Position numbers and translations under genes: made by a program
Shown: positions 17,566 to 26,890 of the stretch, one piece after another
How the letters are laid out: every line of letters starts with the position of its first letter
How positions within the stretch are numbered: position 1 is the first letter of the stretch
NCBI GenBank assembly: GCA_963753545.1
Contig: CAVWCQ010000001.1
Location: 227,695-291,694, forward strand
Reading direction: 5' to 3'
Length of the DNA: 64,000 nt
From: CAVWCQ01 sp963753545
Lineage (GTDB): Bacteria; Chloroflexota; Anaerolineae; Aggregatilineales; Aggregatilineaceae
The notes under the pieces: model-generated
What the model saw: the letters and a program-made list of their open reading frames with translations, nothing else
Database searches by the model: none
Told to the model about the DNA's origin: nothing

Positions 17566-18601
17566 TTAACGAGACATCAAATGGCACAGGATCAGCCGAT
17601 CCAGCGCCTCATAATCACGTGCATCGATGCACTGCCGCATTTCCTGGCGGTTCAGACTGCGCGCGCGTTCGACCAACCATAGGAAAATATCGCGGCTGTT
17701 GATCAGGTGTTTGTCGGCGACTTCCGCCTTCTGCGTGCGGATCGCTTTCACGTCCAGGCCGACAATGCCCCGCTCGTAGAAGCGATAATCGTCCAGCACC
17801 AGCACCTGGGCGAAGGCGCGCCGCAGGTTTACGGAGCCGAAGGCGCGGTCTTCATCGAACTTCAGGCCGTTCTGATCGTTGAGATGGACGCTCCACAGCT
17901 TGTCATAGGCCAGTCCAAAAGCCATTTCGTCCGCTGGATCCAGGCCAGCCAGGATCGCGTGTGCCGACTCGACCAGCACGCCCATGCGCTCCGGCGCTTT
18001 CGTCTTAAAACCGAGCGCGACCGCATGCCCAATCGTTGGAATGTAAGCCATATCCATCGGCTCGTTCGGCTTTGGCTCAATGGCGAACCGCGCGTTGGGC
18101 GCATAGTCAAGCCCGTCATTCAACGCTTCTACAAACCAGTCCACTGCGCGCACGGCGTCTTTCGACTCGCGCATATAGGTGCCTTCGCGAGCGAACCACA
18201 GCACAATGAAATCAGTACCCAGGACGCGGGCGATATCCAGTGTCTTATGCAGGCGGTCACGGGCATAGGCGCGGGCCTTCGGATCATTGGCCGTGAATGC
18301 CCCGTCGATGGTCAGCGGGTCTTCCCACAGGCGCGGCGCGACAAATTCCGTGACAAGTCCGGCATCGTCCAGCATTTTTTTCATGGCAGCCGCTTCCTGC
18401 TCGATCTGCCCCGCTGTCTTGCTGTTCAGGTTTGGCACGGCGTCGTCATCGTGAAACTGCACCGCGTCGAAGCCCAGCCGCTTGTAAATTTCTAGTTTCT
18501 TTCTCAAAGGGGAGGCTGGGGCGCACCGTAGGGCCAAAGGGATCGGCCCCTTCGCTGATGTTCCAGGGACCAAACGAAAAACGATAACCGTACTTGTCCA
18601 T
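17566..18601 (-). CDS. xylA: Xylose isomerase (group I, actinobacterial type), frame break near 18505
   Basis: ATG 18601 with AAAAGGAGA upstream begins MDKYGYRFSFGPWN, like group I XylA. The frame shifts near 18505 and continues as KKLEIYKRLGFDAVQFHDDD. Family residues are visible: FHDDD (catalytic His region), FTANDPKAR, EPKPNEP (metal-binding Glu) and HLNDQNGLKFDED (metal and His ligands). The joined length is about 345, a little shorter than group I XylA (~385). It interconverts aldose and ketose (xylose/xylulose or glucose/fructose) with two divalent metals. First gene of an operon with aldolase and PfkB kinase; together with xylB it supports pentose use. A related sugar isomerase with another substrate remains possible. 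Confidence 0.82.
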
Positions 18602-18624
18602 CAAAAGTCTCCTTTTCTCAATGA

Positions 18625-19224
18625 TTATTCTTGTCTGCGCTGTTCAAATTCTTCCTTGAGCAAACCATAGACAAAATCACCGCTGGGTATGCCATCCTCA
18701 CGGGGCATATCAGGGTGTCTCTGCCGGAGATATCCCTCCCGGATAAACCCGCAGCGCTCTGCCAATCGCCAGCTTCGCGAGTTCAGCTCGTTACACTCCA
18801 AGCGGACCCGCCGCGCGCCCAAATAATCGAAAATTAAAGCGAGGGACGCTTCGGCGGCTTCCGTCACAAAGCCTTTCCCCTCGTGCGCGCAGTCTACAAA
18901 ATAGCCGAGTTCAAATTCCGGGAGGTTCCAATTCGCAACACCGATGTAAATCTGTGCGGCGAACGAATTATTCGCTGTTTCCCATGCTCCCAAAAAGAAC
19001 ACTTCGCGCGCAGCCCAATGAATGGCAAACTGGCGCATCAGCACTTCCGCATCTTCAACCGTATCCACCGACAGGGCGGGATTGCCGTGTTCGAAGGGAA
19101 GCAGATGTTCTTTATTGCGCTGGCACACGTCAAAATAGGCCGGGCCATCGCCGGGCTGGTAGGGGCGCACAATCAGGCGTTGTGTTTCCAGTTGAGAGGG
19201 GAGGTCGAGAAGAAGTTTGTTCAT
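18625..19224 (-). CDS. GNAT N-acetyltransferase, RimJ/RimL type
   Basis: A 200-residue acetyl-CoA-dependent acetyltransferase. The N-terminal LETQRLIVRPYQPGD is the typical RimJ/RimL opening. FELGYFVDCAHEGKGFVTEAA holds the acetyl-CoA pyrophosphate loop (Q/RxxGxG/A variant EGKGF), and RVRLECNELNSRSWRLAERCGF is the C-terminal core. I chose ATG 19224 because GGAAAG lies just upstream; an upstream in-frame start at 19254 lacks support. It ends 24 bases before xylA but is probably not functionally linked. The acetyl acceptor is unknown (ribosomal protein, amino acid or antibiotic). Confidence 0.9.
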   Translation of the reverse strand: MNKLLLDLPSQLETQRLIVRPYQPGDGPAYFDVCQRNKEHLLPFEHGNPALSVDTVEDAEVLMRQFAIHWAAREVFFLGAWETANNSFAAQIYIGVANWNLPEFELGYFVDCAHEGKGFVTEAAEASLALIFDYLGARRVRLECNELNSRSWRLAERCGFIREGYLRQRHPDMPREDGIPSGDFVYGLLKEEFEQRRQE

Positions 19225-19334
19225 AAAAAATACTTTCCGGTGATAAACGCACACAGTCTACCGTTTGCGACAGATTGCTGACTTCATTGTACCATACTTT
19301 GTTTAAACGCCAAACAATCTTTAGGGCCGAACGA

Positions 19335-19809
19335 TCATTTGTTTTGCTTGGGTTCGGTGCAGTCGAAGACCTGCGCTTGCGTGATACGAATCAGATCGTG
19401 GGGGTTGATGCAGAGCGTATAGCGAGGGATGCCGCAGCCGCCGTAAACCAGCGGGCTGTTGGTCACCTGCGGAATCAATAATCGTCACCAGGCCGGGATT
19501 GATCAGCGAAACATAGCCGATCTGCGCGCCTGTCGCCTGGATAACCGCCTCAGGAGAAGCCAACGAGACATTTTTGAGTCCCAGCGCCTTTTTGATCTTT
19601 TTGTACGATAAGCGTGTTTTTCCGCTGATGATAGCCGTGAGATACCCTCGCTCCGTATTCAGGATGAAGGTAGGGGCCATTTCTTCCAGGCTTCCGAATC
19701 CGCTTTCTACTCCATCCGATGCCGAAACTATTGTCTCGTCGTGGCTGAAAATCTCGTACTGCGCCCCGGCCTCATCTAGTATTTGTTTTAACTTTTCCAG
19801 TTGGTCCAT
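19335..19809 (-). CDS. YbaK/ProX-like aminoacyl-tRNA deacylase, frame break near 19465
   Basis: Starts at ATG 19809 behind AAGGA. The first ~115 residues match the YbaK/ProRS-editing fold (SLEEMAPTFILN, ISGKTRLSYKKIKKALG, IQATGAQIGYVSLINPG). Near 19465 the frame slips; the other frame continues SPLVYGGCGIPRYTLCINPHDLI, the expected end of the family, to a TGA at 19335. Joined length ~158. These proteins hydrolyse mischarged Cys- or Ala-tRNA. The family is clear; the exact tRNA is not. Confidence 0.8.
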
Positions 19810-19841
19810 TGGCTGATCCTTCCCTGACCGCGTAATTATTG

Positions 19842-19856
19842 CATAATCTGATTATG
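19842..19856. promoter_or_regulatory. Perfect palindrome in divergent spacer
   Basis: CATAATC-T-GATTATG lies between the leftward YbaK-like gene and the rightward orphan at 19899. Its right arm overlaps a TATGAT box. It could be an operator for either gene, or a chance AT-rich palindrome. Confidence 0.35.
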
Positions 19857-19898
19857 ATAGGGTTAGTACATTTTCACTTAGTCTAGGAGAAAAATGTG

Positions 19899-20300
19899 AT
19901 GAAGATTTCTCAACGCCTTCATAAATTTGATCTGCATGATAGTTCAGTTGACTCAATCCACTATGGGGCAGCAACACGACGTCTGCTTATTAAATTACAA
20001 CTCTGCGACTGGGAAGATGAAGTGTCGGATCCTGAAGAAGTATTTGGCAAACCTGGCACATTAGTCTTTGAGGATGTACAGCAGTTACAGGTAAATCCGT
20101 CTATAGAAAATGTCAATTGGGAGCTAGGAGCACAAATACTCGACTTTGATTATATGTCCCAATTAGATGACCAGGGCCTAGAGGGAGTAAAGGGTCTATT
20201 TGAGTTGCGTGAAAAGGACGAAATGGGCAGGTTTAAGCTGTTCAGCATCGAATTTCAAGCCTCACATTTTGATTGGATACCGGATACGGTAGCAAATTAA
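19899..20300 (+). CDS. Small acidic hypothetical protein, low GC
   Basis: A 133-residue protein I do not recognise with certainty. ATG 19899 follows AGGAGA; GTG 19896 is an adjacent alternative. It is acidic, with no signal peptide or membrane helix. The phrase FDLHDSSVDSIHY and the alternating strand pattern recall small immunity-type proteins (Imm50-like), a weak resemblance only. Base composition is clearly more AT-rich than both neighbours, suggesting acquisition by transfer. No toxin gene lies beside it. It ends 44 bases before the convergent ABC-2 permease. Confidence 0.6.
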   Translation: MKISQRLHKFDLHDSSVDSIHYGAATRRLLIKLQLCDWEDEVSDPEEVFGKPGTLVFEDVQQLQVNPSIENVNWELGAQILDFDYMSQLDDQGLEGVKGLFELREKDEMGRFKLFSIEFQASHFDWIPDTVAN

Positions 20301-20343
20301 AATGAGCTAAACTGGCCCCGGTTTCCCAGGGCCAGCAGGGGCA

Positions 20344-21139
20344 TTAACTCGACGCACTCGCATACCGCCGCAGCCCCGTGCGGAACAGCGCCGATGCGCC
20401 CACAAACGCGATCCCCGCCATCGTCAGCCCGCCGACCACCGTCAGGAGCGACACGTCTCCCGTCAGCGCCTGCGCCGGAACCGACGTGACAAATCCCACC
20501 GGGACGATCCACACCAGGACCAGCCGCAGCCAGCCCGGATAAAGATGGACCGGGTAGCGCGCCATCTGGAAAATGCCGTTAAAGACCCAGCTAAACATAA
20601 AACCGGGATTCCAGAACGTGAGCGCCGTGAAGGTCAGCAGCACGGAATACAGCACCACGATCGCCGCGCCGAGCAGCACCACGAACGCCAGCAAATTCCC
20701 CGCCGTCAAATCTGATCCGGCTGTTGCCGACAGCCACGCCCAACACACCCAGCCCCAGCCCCAGATCGACCAGCGAGAACAGCCGCCAGCGCCGGAAACT
20801 GGTCAGGAACTGCATATCAACCGGGCGCAGCAGCGTGAAATCCAGCGTACCTTTCCAGACATCGCCCGCCATTCCCACCAGCGAATTGAAGCTTGGCCCG
20901 ATAAACAGATCGCGCAGCGCATTGACCGTCAGATAGATCCCCAGTACCGCCAGCGTCGCCCCAAAATCCCAGCCGCGCACGCTGTCCACCTGATCAAAGA
21001 TCACAATCAGTCCCGCGAGGCCGCTGCCCAGATTGAGCAGCGAGTTCAGCAGGCCGATGGCAAAGTTAGCGCGGTAAGCTACTTCTTCCTGGAGCGAGGC
21101 GCGGATGAACTGCCCAATCAAACTGAAATGATAGCTCAT
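20344..21139 (-). CDS. ABC-2 family permease (ABC_2_6/DUF990-like), frame break near 20725
   Basis: Multi-span membrane protein with about six helices (for example FAIGLLNSLLNLGSGLAGL, LLAFVVLLGAAIVVLYSVLL). ATG 21139 follows GGGAGG. The frame changes near 20725, and the remaining helices continue to a stop at 20344 (ending LRRYASASS). Joined length ~265, normal for this family. It pairs with the similar permease at 21145 and the ATPase at 21927, forming an exporter of the COG3694/COG4587/COG4586 type whose cargo is undefined in the literature I know. Confidence 0.8.
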
Positions 21140-21144
21140 CTTGT

Positions 21145-21930
21145 TTAGCCTCCCACCGCCGCGTAACGACGCAGCCCGCGAATCCACATCAGGCGGTATA
21201 AACTCACGGCAGCGATCAACCAGCCTATCTGCAAGATAAATCCAGTGAGCAGATCAGCGCGGCTCAGATTCCCGGCTAACACTTCCACCGGGAAGCCGAC
21301 CATGTAGCGGAACGGCAGCAGAATCGCCGCCGTGTTCATCAGACCGGGCAGCAGAGCCACCGGGGCAACCTGCCCCGCCAGCAGGAAGATCAGCGTATCC
21401 TGCACCGCCAGCAGCAAATCGGCCCGCGCCGCCCAAAATGCCAGCAGCGCCAGCCAGTATCCCCAGAAGAAGCGCAGCATCCAGGCGAAGCCCAGCGCCG
21501 GAACAAAAGCCAGCCCATCCAGGAGCGACGGATGCAGATCGGGATGCAGGGCCACCGCCAGCGCCGCCGTTACCGGGATCACAAAGACCATATACACCAC
21601 CTTCCCGGCGATTTCGGAGGCGACAGCGTTATACAGCGGCGACATCGGGTAGAGCAGCAGGGTACTGATCTGCCCGCCGCGAATGATATCCCCTACCGTC
21701 CAGTTCGTTTGCGAATAGGTGATCTGGTTCACGGCGATCAGGATCAGGTAGTAGGCGATAAACTCCCCGCGTGTGAAACCTCCAATCGTCCGGCCCCCTG
21801 CCGCTGTGGACCAGACAAACAGGTAAATCAGCGGCGGAATCATCCAGCCGAAAGCCAGCACGAAAAAGAAGCTTCGTCCTGCCATCCACGATAACCACGT
21901 TCGTTTGATCAATGCCCAACCAGGGTTCAC
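21145..21930 (-). CDS. ABC-2 family permease (ABC_2_6/DUF990-like)
   Basis: An intact 261-residue protein with six predicted helices (SFFFVLAFGWMIPPLIYLFV, FIAYYLILIAVNQITY, VYMVFVIPVTAALAVAL and others). GTG start at 21930 with AGGAGGG six bases upstream; the start overlaps the ATPase stop by GTGA, showing translational coupling. Its C-terminal LYRLMWIRGLRRYAAVGG parallels the sister permease, so the two likely form a heterodimeric channel. Role: export of an unknown compound, powered by the upstream ATPase. Confidence 0.85.
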   Translation of the reverse strand: MNPGWALIKRTWLSWMAGRSFFFVLAFGWMIPPLIYLFVWSTAAGGRTIGGFTRGEFIAYYLILIAVNQITYSQTNWTVGDIIRGGQISTLLLYPMSPLYNAVASEIAGKVVYMVFVIPVTAALAVALHPDLHPSLLDGLAFVPALGFAWMLRFFWGYWLALLAFWAARADLLLAVQDTLIFLLAGQVAPVALLPGLMNTAAILLPFRYMVGFPVEVLAGNLSRADLLTGFILQIGWLIAAVSLYRLMWIRGLRRYAAVGG

Positions 21931-22915
21931 AGCGCACCCTCCTGGTAAATCTGATCGATGACCGCTTCAATGGGCGGGTCTTCCACGACGAGATCAGCAA
22001 CCGGAAGTGTACTGAGCAATTGCGAGGTGAGCATCGGCGTGTCGCCGCGCCCGGCGCGCAGTGTCAGCCGCCCGTTTTCCTGCTCGATCACACTGAGACC
22101 GTCTGGCAGGATGTGATGCCCGTTACTGTGTTCCTGGTCTCAATGTCAGCCGGATCAGCTTAAACGGAGCCAGACGTTCTACCAGCCCGCCAGCGGCCCA
22201 TCGTAGAGCAGTGCGCCGTGGTGGATCAGGATAATGCGCGGGCAGAGTTCCACCACATCGGCCATGTAGTGACTGGTCAGAATAATGGTTGCGCCGGTGC
22301 GGCGGTTGTAGTCGGTGATAAATCGCCGCAGCCGCCGCTGGGTGGACACATCCAGCCCAAGTGTTGGCTCGTCCAGAAAGAGCACGACGGGTTTGTGCAG
22401 CAGCGCCGCAACCATCTCACACTTCATCCGCTCTCCCAGCGACAGGTTGCGCACAGGCCGGGCCAGACAGATCGCCCAGATCGAGCATCTCGACCAGTTC
22501 ATCGAGGGTCTGTTTAAACTCGGCGGGCGGGACGCGGTAGATCTCGCTGAGCACCTGGAAGGTATCCAGCGGCGGGATATCCCACATCATCTGGCTTTTG
22601 TTGCCCATGACCATGCTGATCTGGCGCAGGTAATCGGCGCTGCGCTGCCAGGGCACAAAACCCGACAACGTGCGCTTCGCCTCCGGTGGGATGCAGCAGG
22701 CCGGAGAGCATCTTCAGGGCTGTTGTTTTCCCCGCCCCATTGGGACCGATAAACCCGACGATCTCCCCGGCTTCGACGGAGAATGTGATACCCTTCACGG
22801 CCGGGACAGTCGTATAGGTCCGGTGAGCCAGACTTTTCAGGGCAGCCGCCAGTCCGGGCTGGCGCTCTGGTACGCGGTATGTTTTGGACAAATTTTGCAC
22901 ACTGATTTGTGTCAT
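21927..22915 (-). CDS. ABC exporter ATPase (COG4586-like), several frame breaks
   Basis: Begins ATG 22915. Walker A GPNGAGKTTALKML near residue 60 is intact. Later blocks appear in changing frames: MVMGNKSQMMWDIPPLDTF, LSLGERMKCEMVAALLHKP (signature), VVLFLDEPTLGLD (Walker B), ILTSHYMADV (H-loop), and a C-terminal tail through IEAVIDQIYQEGAL to TGA 21927. Frame changes lie near 22665, 22460, 22190 and 22125. The joined protein, ~325 residues, is normal for this family, whose C-terminal extension follows the ABC domain. It is first in an operon with two permeases. Four breaks in 1 kb suggest sequence errors, though true decay cannot be excluded. Confidence 0.8.
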
Positions 22916-23051
22916 GTTCCCTCTTTAACAGACCGGTCGTGAGGCGCGCCCTCGCTTCTAGTTCTATCATATGCCCCTGGTGTGCAAATGGAGAGTTATA
23001 GGGAGTTCTTCTCGTGAAGATGCCTGCAAAGGTTGGTCTGCAATTGGAGGG

Positions 23052-23809
23052 TTAGCTGCGCCCCTTGGCGATCATGGCTTCAAGCTGCTCGATGATGCTT
23101 TGCGCGCGTTTTTCGGCCTCCGACAGCGCTGACAGCCAGCGATCCGCCGCCGTGTACACATCTTCATCGGGGCGCGGCGTGTCGAGTGTTTGCCGGAGAT
23201 TGTGCGTCTGCCCCTGGTCAAAGGTCAGCAGCATGCGCAGAATGGCCATCATGCTGTATCCCACCTGTCGCAGCATACGGATCACGCGTACCCGTCCAAT
23301 CTCGGCGGCCCCGTACTGCCGGTAGCCGCTGTGTGGATCGCGGGGGACTGCCAGCAGGCCGTTGCGCTCCCAGTTGCGCAGCATATCCTGGGTGATATGC
23401 AAATGCCGCGCCACCTGCCCGATGGTCATCGGCGGCACAGCGGCCCCGGCGAAGTGCCCCTGCGCCCACCGTTCCAGAAATTCGACGGCGGCTTCAGCCT
23501 GGGCTTGTTCGGCTCGGACTTGAGCGAGGTAGTGGTAGGCGTTTTCTAATGCGCCGCCCAGATCGCCGCGCTACCGTCTGGTGAGACCAGATTCAATACA
23601 GGTTCTTTGCCGCCGGGATAGGGCCATTGCAGGGCCGTGCGCGCCAGCCGCATCTGATCCAGATGCTGTTCGGTGAATTGGCGATATCCGCTTCGGCTGC
23701 GCGGGACCGGGGCGATAAATCCCCACTGCTCATACAGCCGGACGGTATTCGGATGCACGCCCACCGCGCGCGCCAGATCTACTGTTCGGAGAGAGTGAGA
23801 CGGCATCAT
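23052..23809 (-). CDS. Double MerR-type regulator (two helix-turn-helix heads), frame break near 23565
   Basis: ATG 23809 starts a first MerR winged-helix head (VDLARAVGVHPNTVRLYEQWGFI, SGYRQFTEQHLDQMRLAR). A frame change near 23565 leads through a helical linker (RAEQAQAEAAVEFLERW) to a second MerR head (TIGQVARHLHITQDMLRNWERNGLL, SGYRQYGAAEIGRVRVIRML) and a short coiled tail to the stop at 23052. Joined length ~250. MerR proteins normally carry one head and dimerise; a tandem pair could bind a full operator as one chain. It starts directly at the arginase-like gene's stop, so it is co-transcribed with it, and lies upstream of the ABC-2 exporter it may control. Confidence 0.78.
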
Positions 23810-24622
23810 CTACATCCTGTGTATCTTATGTTCGCGCAGCCCGGCGACTAACGCACGCGCCAGGGTCAATGTGCCTTCCAGCGGGAGTTTGTCCGCTGCC
23901 AGCGCACCGTTCCACAGACTGAACAGCGCGCCCGCGACATTGCCATCCCGCGCGATCCGCCGCACGACGTCCGCCACCAGGGAGAGCGAAGGGCCGCCGG
24001 GCGCGGTGTAGGTCATGCCGGGCATATCTTTGGGATTAACGATATCCGTATCGATATGCATGTACAGCGGCTTGTCGGGCAGCGGCGCAGTCAGCAGCGC
24101 GCGGATGTCCGGCAGGTGTGTGACGGCGCTGTTCCGCAGCGCTTCGGCTTCCAGCGGATCGAGATCGCGCGCGTCGGTGAGAATCATATTGGTTTCGGAG
24201 ATAGGGCCTAACCCTACCTGCTCCATATACGTTTGCACACCGCGCCCCGCCAGCATCGCCAGCGGCATGCCGCCCAGGAATCCACTGGGCGACGTCTCCG
24301 GTGTGTTGAAATCGCCATGTGCATCGAACCAGATCACGCCCAGATCATCCCTGTTTAATCCGCCCACTGCGCCAATTGCGTTCGTGCAGTCCGAGGTGAA
24401 GATGATCGGGAAGCTGTCCCGGTGGGCAGCTATGGTTTCTGCCAGAGCGCGGTTGACTGCGGTGATCGGATCGGCGTTGTGCGCGTAATCAGGCACAATA
24501 TTCACCCACTCCGCGCCAATTTCCGCCGCGAAGCCGCTCTGTTCGAGGTCGCTGACTTCCGTCCGGCGCTCGATCTGTTTGCCCAAAAAGTAGGGCGCTC
24601 CAATGCAGATCAAAGATGGCAT
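23810..24622 (-). CDS. Arginase/agmatinase-superfamily protein with altered metal site
   Basis: A 270-residue ureohydrolase-fold protein. The second and third metal motifs are kept: DAHGDFN (100-106) and HIDTDIVNP (D191, D193). The first motif, normally GGDHS with a Mn-binding His, reads SDCT (77-80), so this His is missing. It may bind one metal or have a different hydrolase activity. Typical substrates are arginine, agmatine or formimidoyl-glutamate. The stop (TAG, 23812-23810) is immediately followed by the double-MerR ATG, giving a two-gene unit. Length slightly below the family's ~300. Confidence 0.82.
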   Translation of the reverse strand: MPSLICIGAPYFLGKQIERRTEVSDLEQSGFAAEIGAEWVNIVPDYAHNADPITAVNRALAETIAAHRDSFPIIFTSDCTNAIGAVGGLNRDDLGVIWFDAHGDFNTPETSPSGFLGGMPLAMLAGRGVQTYMEQVGLGPISETNMILTDARDLDPLEAEALRNSAVTHLPDIRALLTAPLPDKPLYMHIDTDIVNPKDMPGMTYTAPGGPSLSLVADVVRRIARDGNVAGALFSLWNGALAADKLPLEGTLTLARALVAGLREHKIHRM

Positions 24623-24710
24623 GTTCGTCTCTCCTCTAGTAGTGGCCCAATTATATCTGGTTTTGGTTTATACTATGCGCTTAGAGTCTATTTCTACGAA
24701 CGAAGGCCTT

Positions 24711-26198
24711 ATGGACGGACATACGAAACAGCATCGTGTTATCCTGGAGCAGATCGCGGAACGGGTCATGATCGAACGAGGTCTGCTTCCCAACTTCTCC
24801 AGCGAAGCCCTTGCCGAACTGAGCCGGATTCAGACTGCCCGGAACGGCGAGGCGGTTCGTGATTTGAGGCATCTGTTGTGGGCCTCCATTGATAATGACG
24901 ACTCGCAGGTATCTCGATCAACTCACTGTTGCCGAGAAAATGCCAGGGGGAAACGTTAAAATTTTGGTGGCGGTAGCCGACGTGGATTCGCTCGTCGCCG
25001 TTGGCTCTGCTATCGATGATCACGCCCGGCATAACACCACCTCGGTTTATACTGCCGCCAAAATCTTCCCCATGCTGCCGGAAAAACTGTCTACCGATCT
25101 CACGTCGTTGGGTTTTAACGAGGATCGGTTGGCAATTGTCATCGAAATGGTGATCGGGCCGGACGGTGCGTTACAGGAATCCGATGTTTACCGTGCGTAT
25201 GTTCATAATTGTGCCAAGCTTGCCTATCATAGCACCGCCGGTTGGCTGGAAGGAAATGCGCCACCGCCGGAAGCCGTCACTGCTGTTGATGGGTTGGCTG
25301 ACAATCTGCGTGTGCAGGATCAGGCCGCCCAACTGATGCGGAGTTTTCGCCATGCACACGGCGCGCTGAGCCTGGAAACGGTTGAGACTAAGCCCATCTT
25401 CGCGGACGGCGAGATAACCGAACTGGCGGAAGAAAAAGAGGAACCGGGCCAAAGACCTGATCGAAGATGTTATGATCGCCGCCAATGGCGTGATAGCTCG
25501 CTTTCTAACTTCCAAGAATGTTCCATCAATCCGCCGCGTTGTGCGCACGCCAAAACGGTGGGAGCGAATCATAGCCATCGCTGCGGAGCATGGAGTTACC
25601 CTGCCCGATGCGCCCGACGCGAGAGCACTGGAAGCTTTTCTGGTGAAGCAGAAAGCCGCCGATCCGCTTCATTTTCCCGAATTATCCCTGTCCGTGATCA
25701 AACTGCTTGGCGCGGGTGAATATGTAGCGGAGGTTCCCGGCGATACAGCGCCCGGACATTTTGGCCTTGCCGTCAAGGATTATACCCATGCGACGGCTCC
25801 CAACCGCCGTTTTACCGATCTGATTACGCAGCGACTGGTAAAAGCGGTCCTGGATAAGAAGCCGCAGCCTTATAGCAAAGAGGATACTAGAGATACTGGC
25901 GCAACACTGCACCCAGGAGGAAGACGCCGCCAAAAAAGTCGAACGGCAGGTGGACAAATCGGCAGCAGCCCTCCTCCTGGAGTCGAAAATTGGCGAGTCG
26001 TTTGACGCCCTGGTGACGGGTGCTGCGCAAAAAGGAACCTGGGTTCGCCTGCTCAATATGCCCGTTGAAGGCAAAGTCGTCCAGGATCAGGAAGGCGTAG
26101 ATGTGGGAGATCGCGTTCGCGTCCAGCTTTTGTCGGTTGATGTCGAGCGCGGCTTTATCGATTTTAAGTGTTTGGCGAAACAGCACTCTCCCGTTTAG
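24711..26198 (+). CDS. RNB-domain exoribonuclease (RNase II/R-like), frame breaks near 24905, 25445 and 25895
   Basis: ATG 24711 follows GAAGG. The catalytic RNB motif reads ASIDNDDS then RDLDQ across the first break, giving the Asp cluster that binds Mg. It continues with ILVAVADVDSLV, TTSVYTAAKIFPMLPEKL, EMVIGPDGA, and later DYTHATAPNRRFTDLITQRLV, the conserved RNB end, and an S1-like RNA-binding C-terminus (GVDVGDRVRVQLLSVDVERGFIDF). Joined length ~490, close to short RNB proteins lacking cold-shock domains. It degrades single-stranded RNA 3' to 5'. It overlaps the convergent response regulator by four bases at the stops. Confidence 0.85.
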
Positions 26199-26890
26199 TG
26201 AACCAGTTTGTACCCGATGCCCGGCACAGTCATCACCAGCGACGGATTGCCGGGATCGAGTTCAACTTTCTCGCGCAGGCGGCGGATATTGACGGTAACA
26301 ACCTGTTCCGTATCCGGCGTGCTTTCATAACCCCATACCGCATCGAGGATTTGCCCCCGGCTGAGCACCTGATTCGGGTGCTGGGCCAGATAAGTCAGCA
26401 GCCGCAGTTCGGTAGGGGTGACATTGATCACGTCGTAACCGCGCAGTACTTTACCGCGCTGGCGATCAATGACCAGATCCCCCGCGTAGAGCAGATCGCT
26501 GTCACTGAGCGCGAAGTCGCCATAGGCCCGGCGCAGATGAGCACGCACCCTCGATTGCAGTTCGCGCAGGCTGAAGGGCTTGGTGATGTAATCGTCCGCG
26601 CCCATTTCCAGGCCAATCACTTTGTCCACCTCTTCCGCCTGCACGGTCAGCATGAGAATGGGCTGGCGCACGCCGATCTGGCGCATTTGGCGGCAAAAGT
26701 CAAAGCCAGAGCCGTCGGGCAGCCGCACATCGAGGATGATCAGGTGGGGGGTACTATCGCGCGCAAAAGCCACGCCGGGCAGCCCTTCCGCCTTCCAATG
26801 GACCATATATCCCTCCCGGCTGAAGGCTGTCTGCAAACTTCCCGCGATGCCCGGATCGTCTTCAATGAGCAAAATATGATAAGCGGTCAT
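26195..26890 (-). CDS. OmpR/PhoB-family response regulator
   Basis: A 231-residue regulator: receiver with E10/D11/D12, phospho-acceptor D54 (LIILDVRLPDGSG), Thr in MLTVQAEE and Lys in ITKPFS. A winged-helix DNA-binding domain follows (VTPTELRLLTYLAQHPNQVLS, VNIRRLREKVE, GIGYKLV). ATG 26890 overlaps the kinase stop as ATGA, which fixes the start and shows coupling. It is the last gene of the long leftward operon. OmpR-type dimers bind direct repeats at 10-11 bp pitch; three such repeats lie in front of the operon at 38190-38218, suggesting self-control. Confidence 0.93.
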   Translation of the reverse strand: MTAYHILLIEDDPGIAGSLQTAFSREGYMVHWKAEGLPGVAFARDSTPHLIILDVRLPDGSGFDFCRQMRQIGVRQPILMLTVQAEEVDKVIGLEMGADDYITKPFSLRELQSRVRAHLRRAYGDFALSDSDLLYAGDLVIDRQRGKVLRGYDVINVTPTELRLLTYLAQHPNQVLSRGQILDAVWGYESTPDTEQVVTVNIRRLREKVELDPGNPSLVMTVPGIGYKLVH

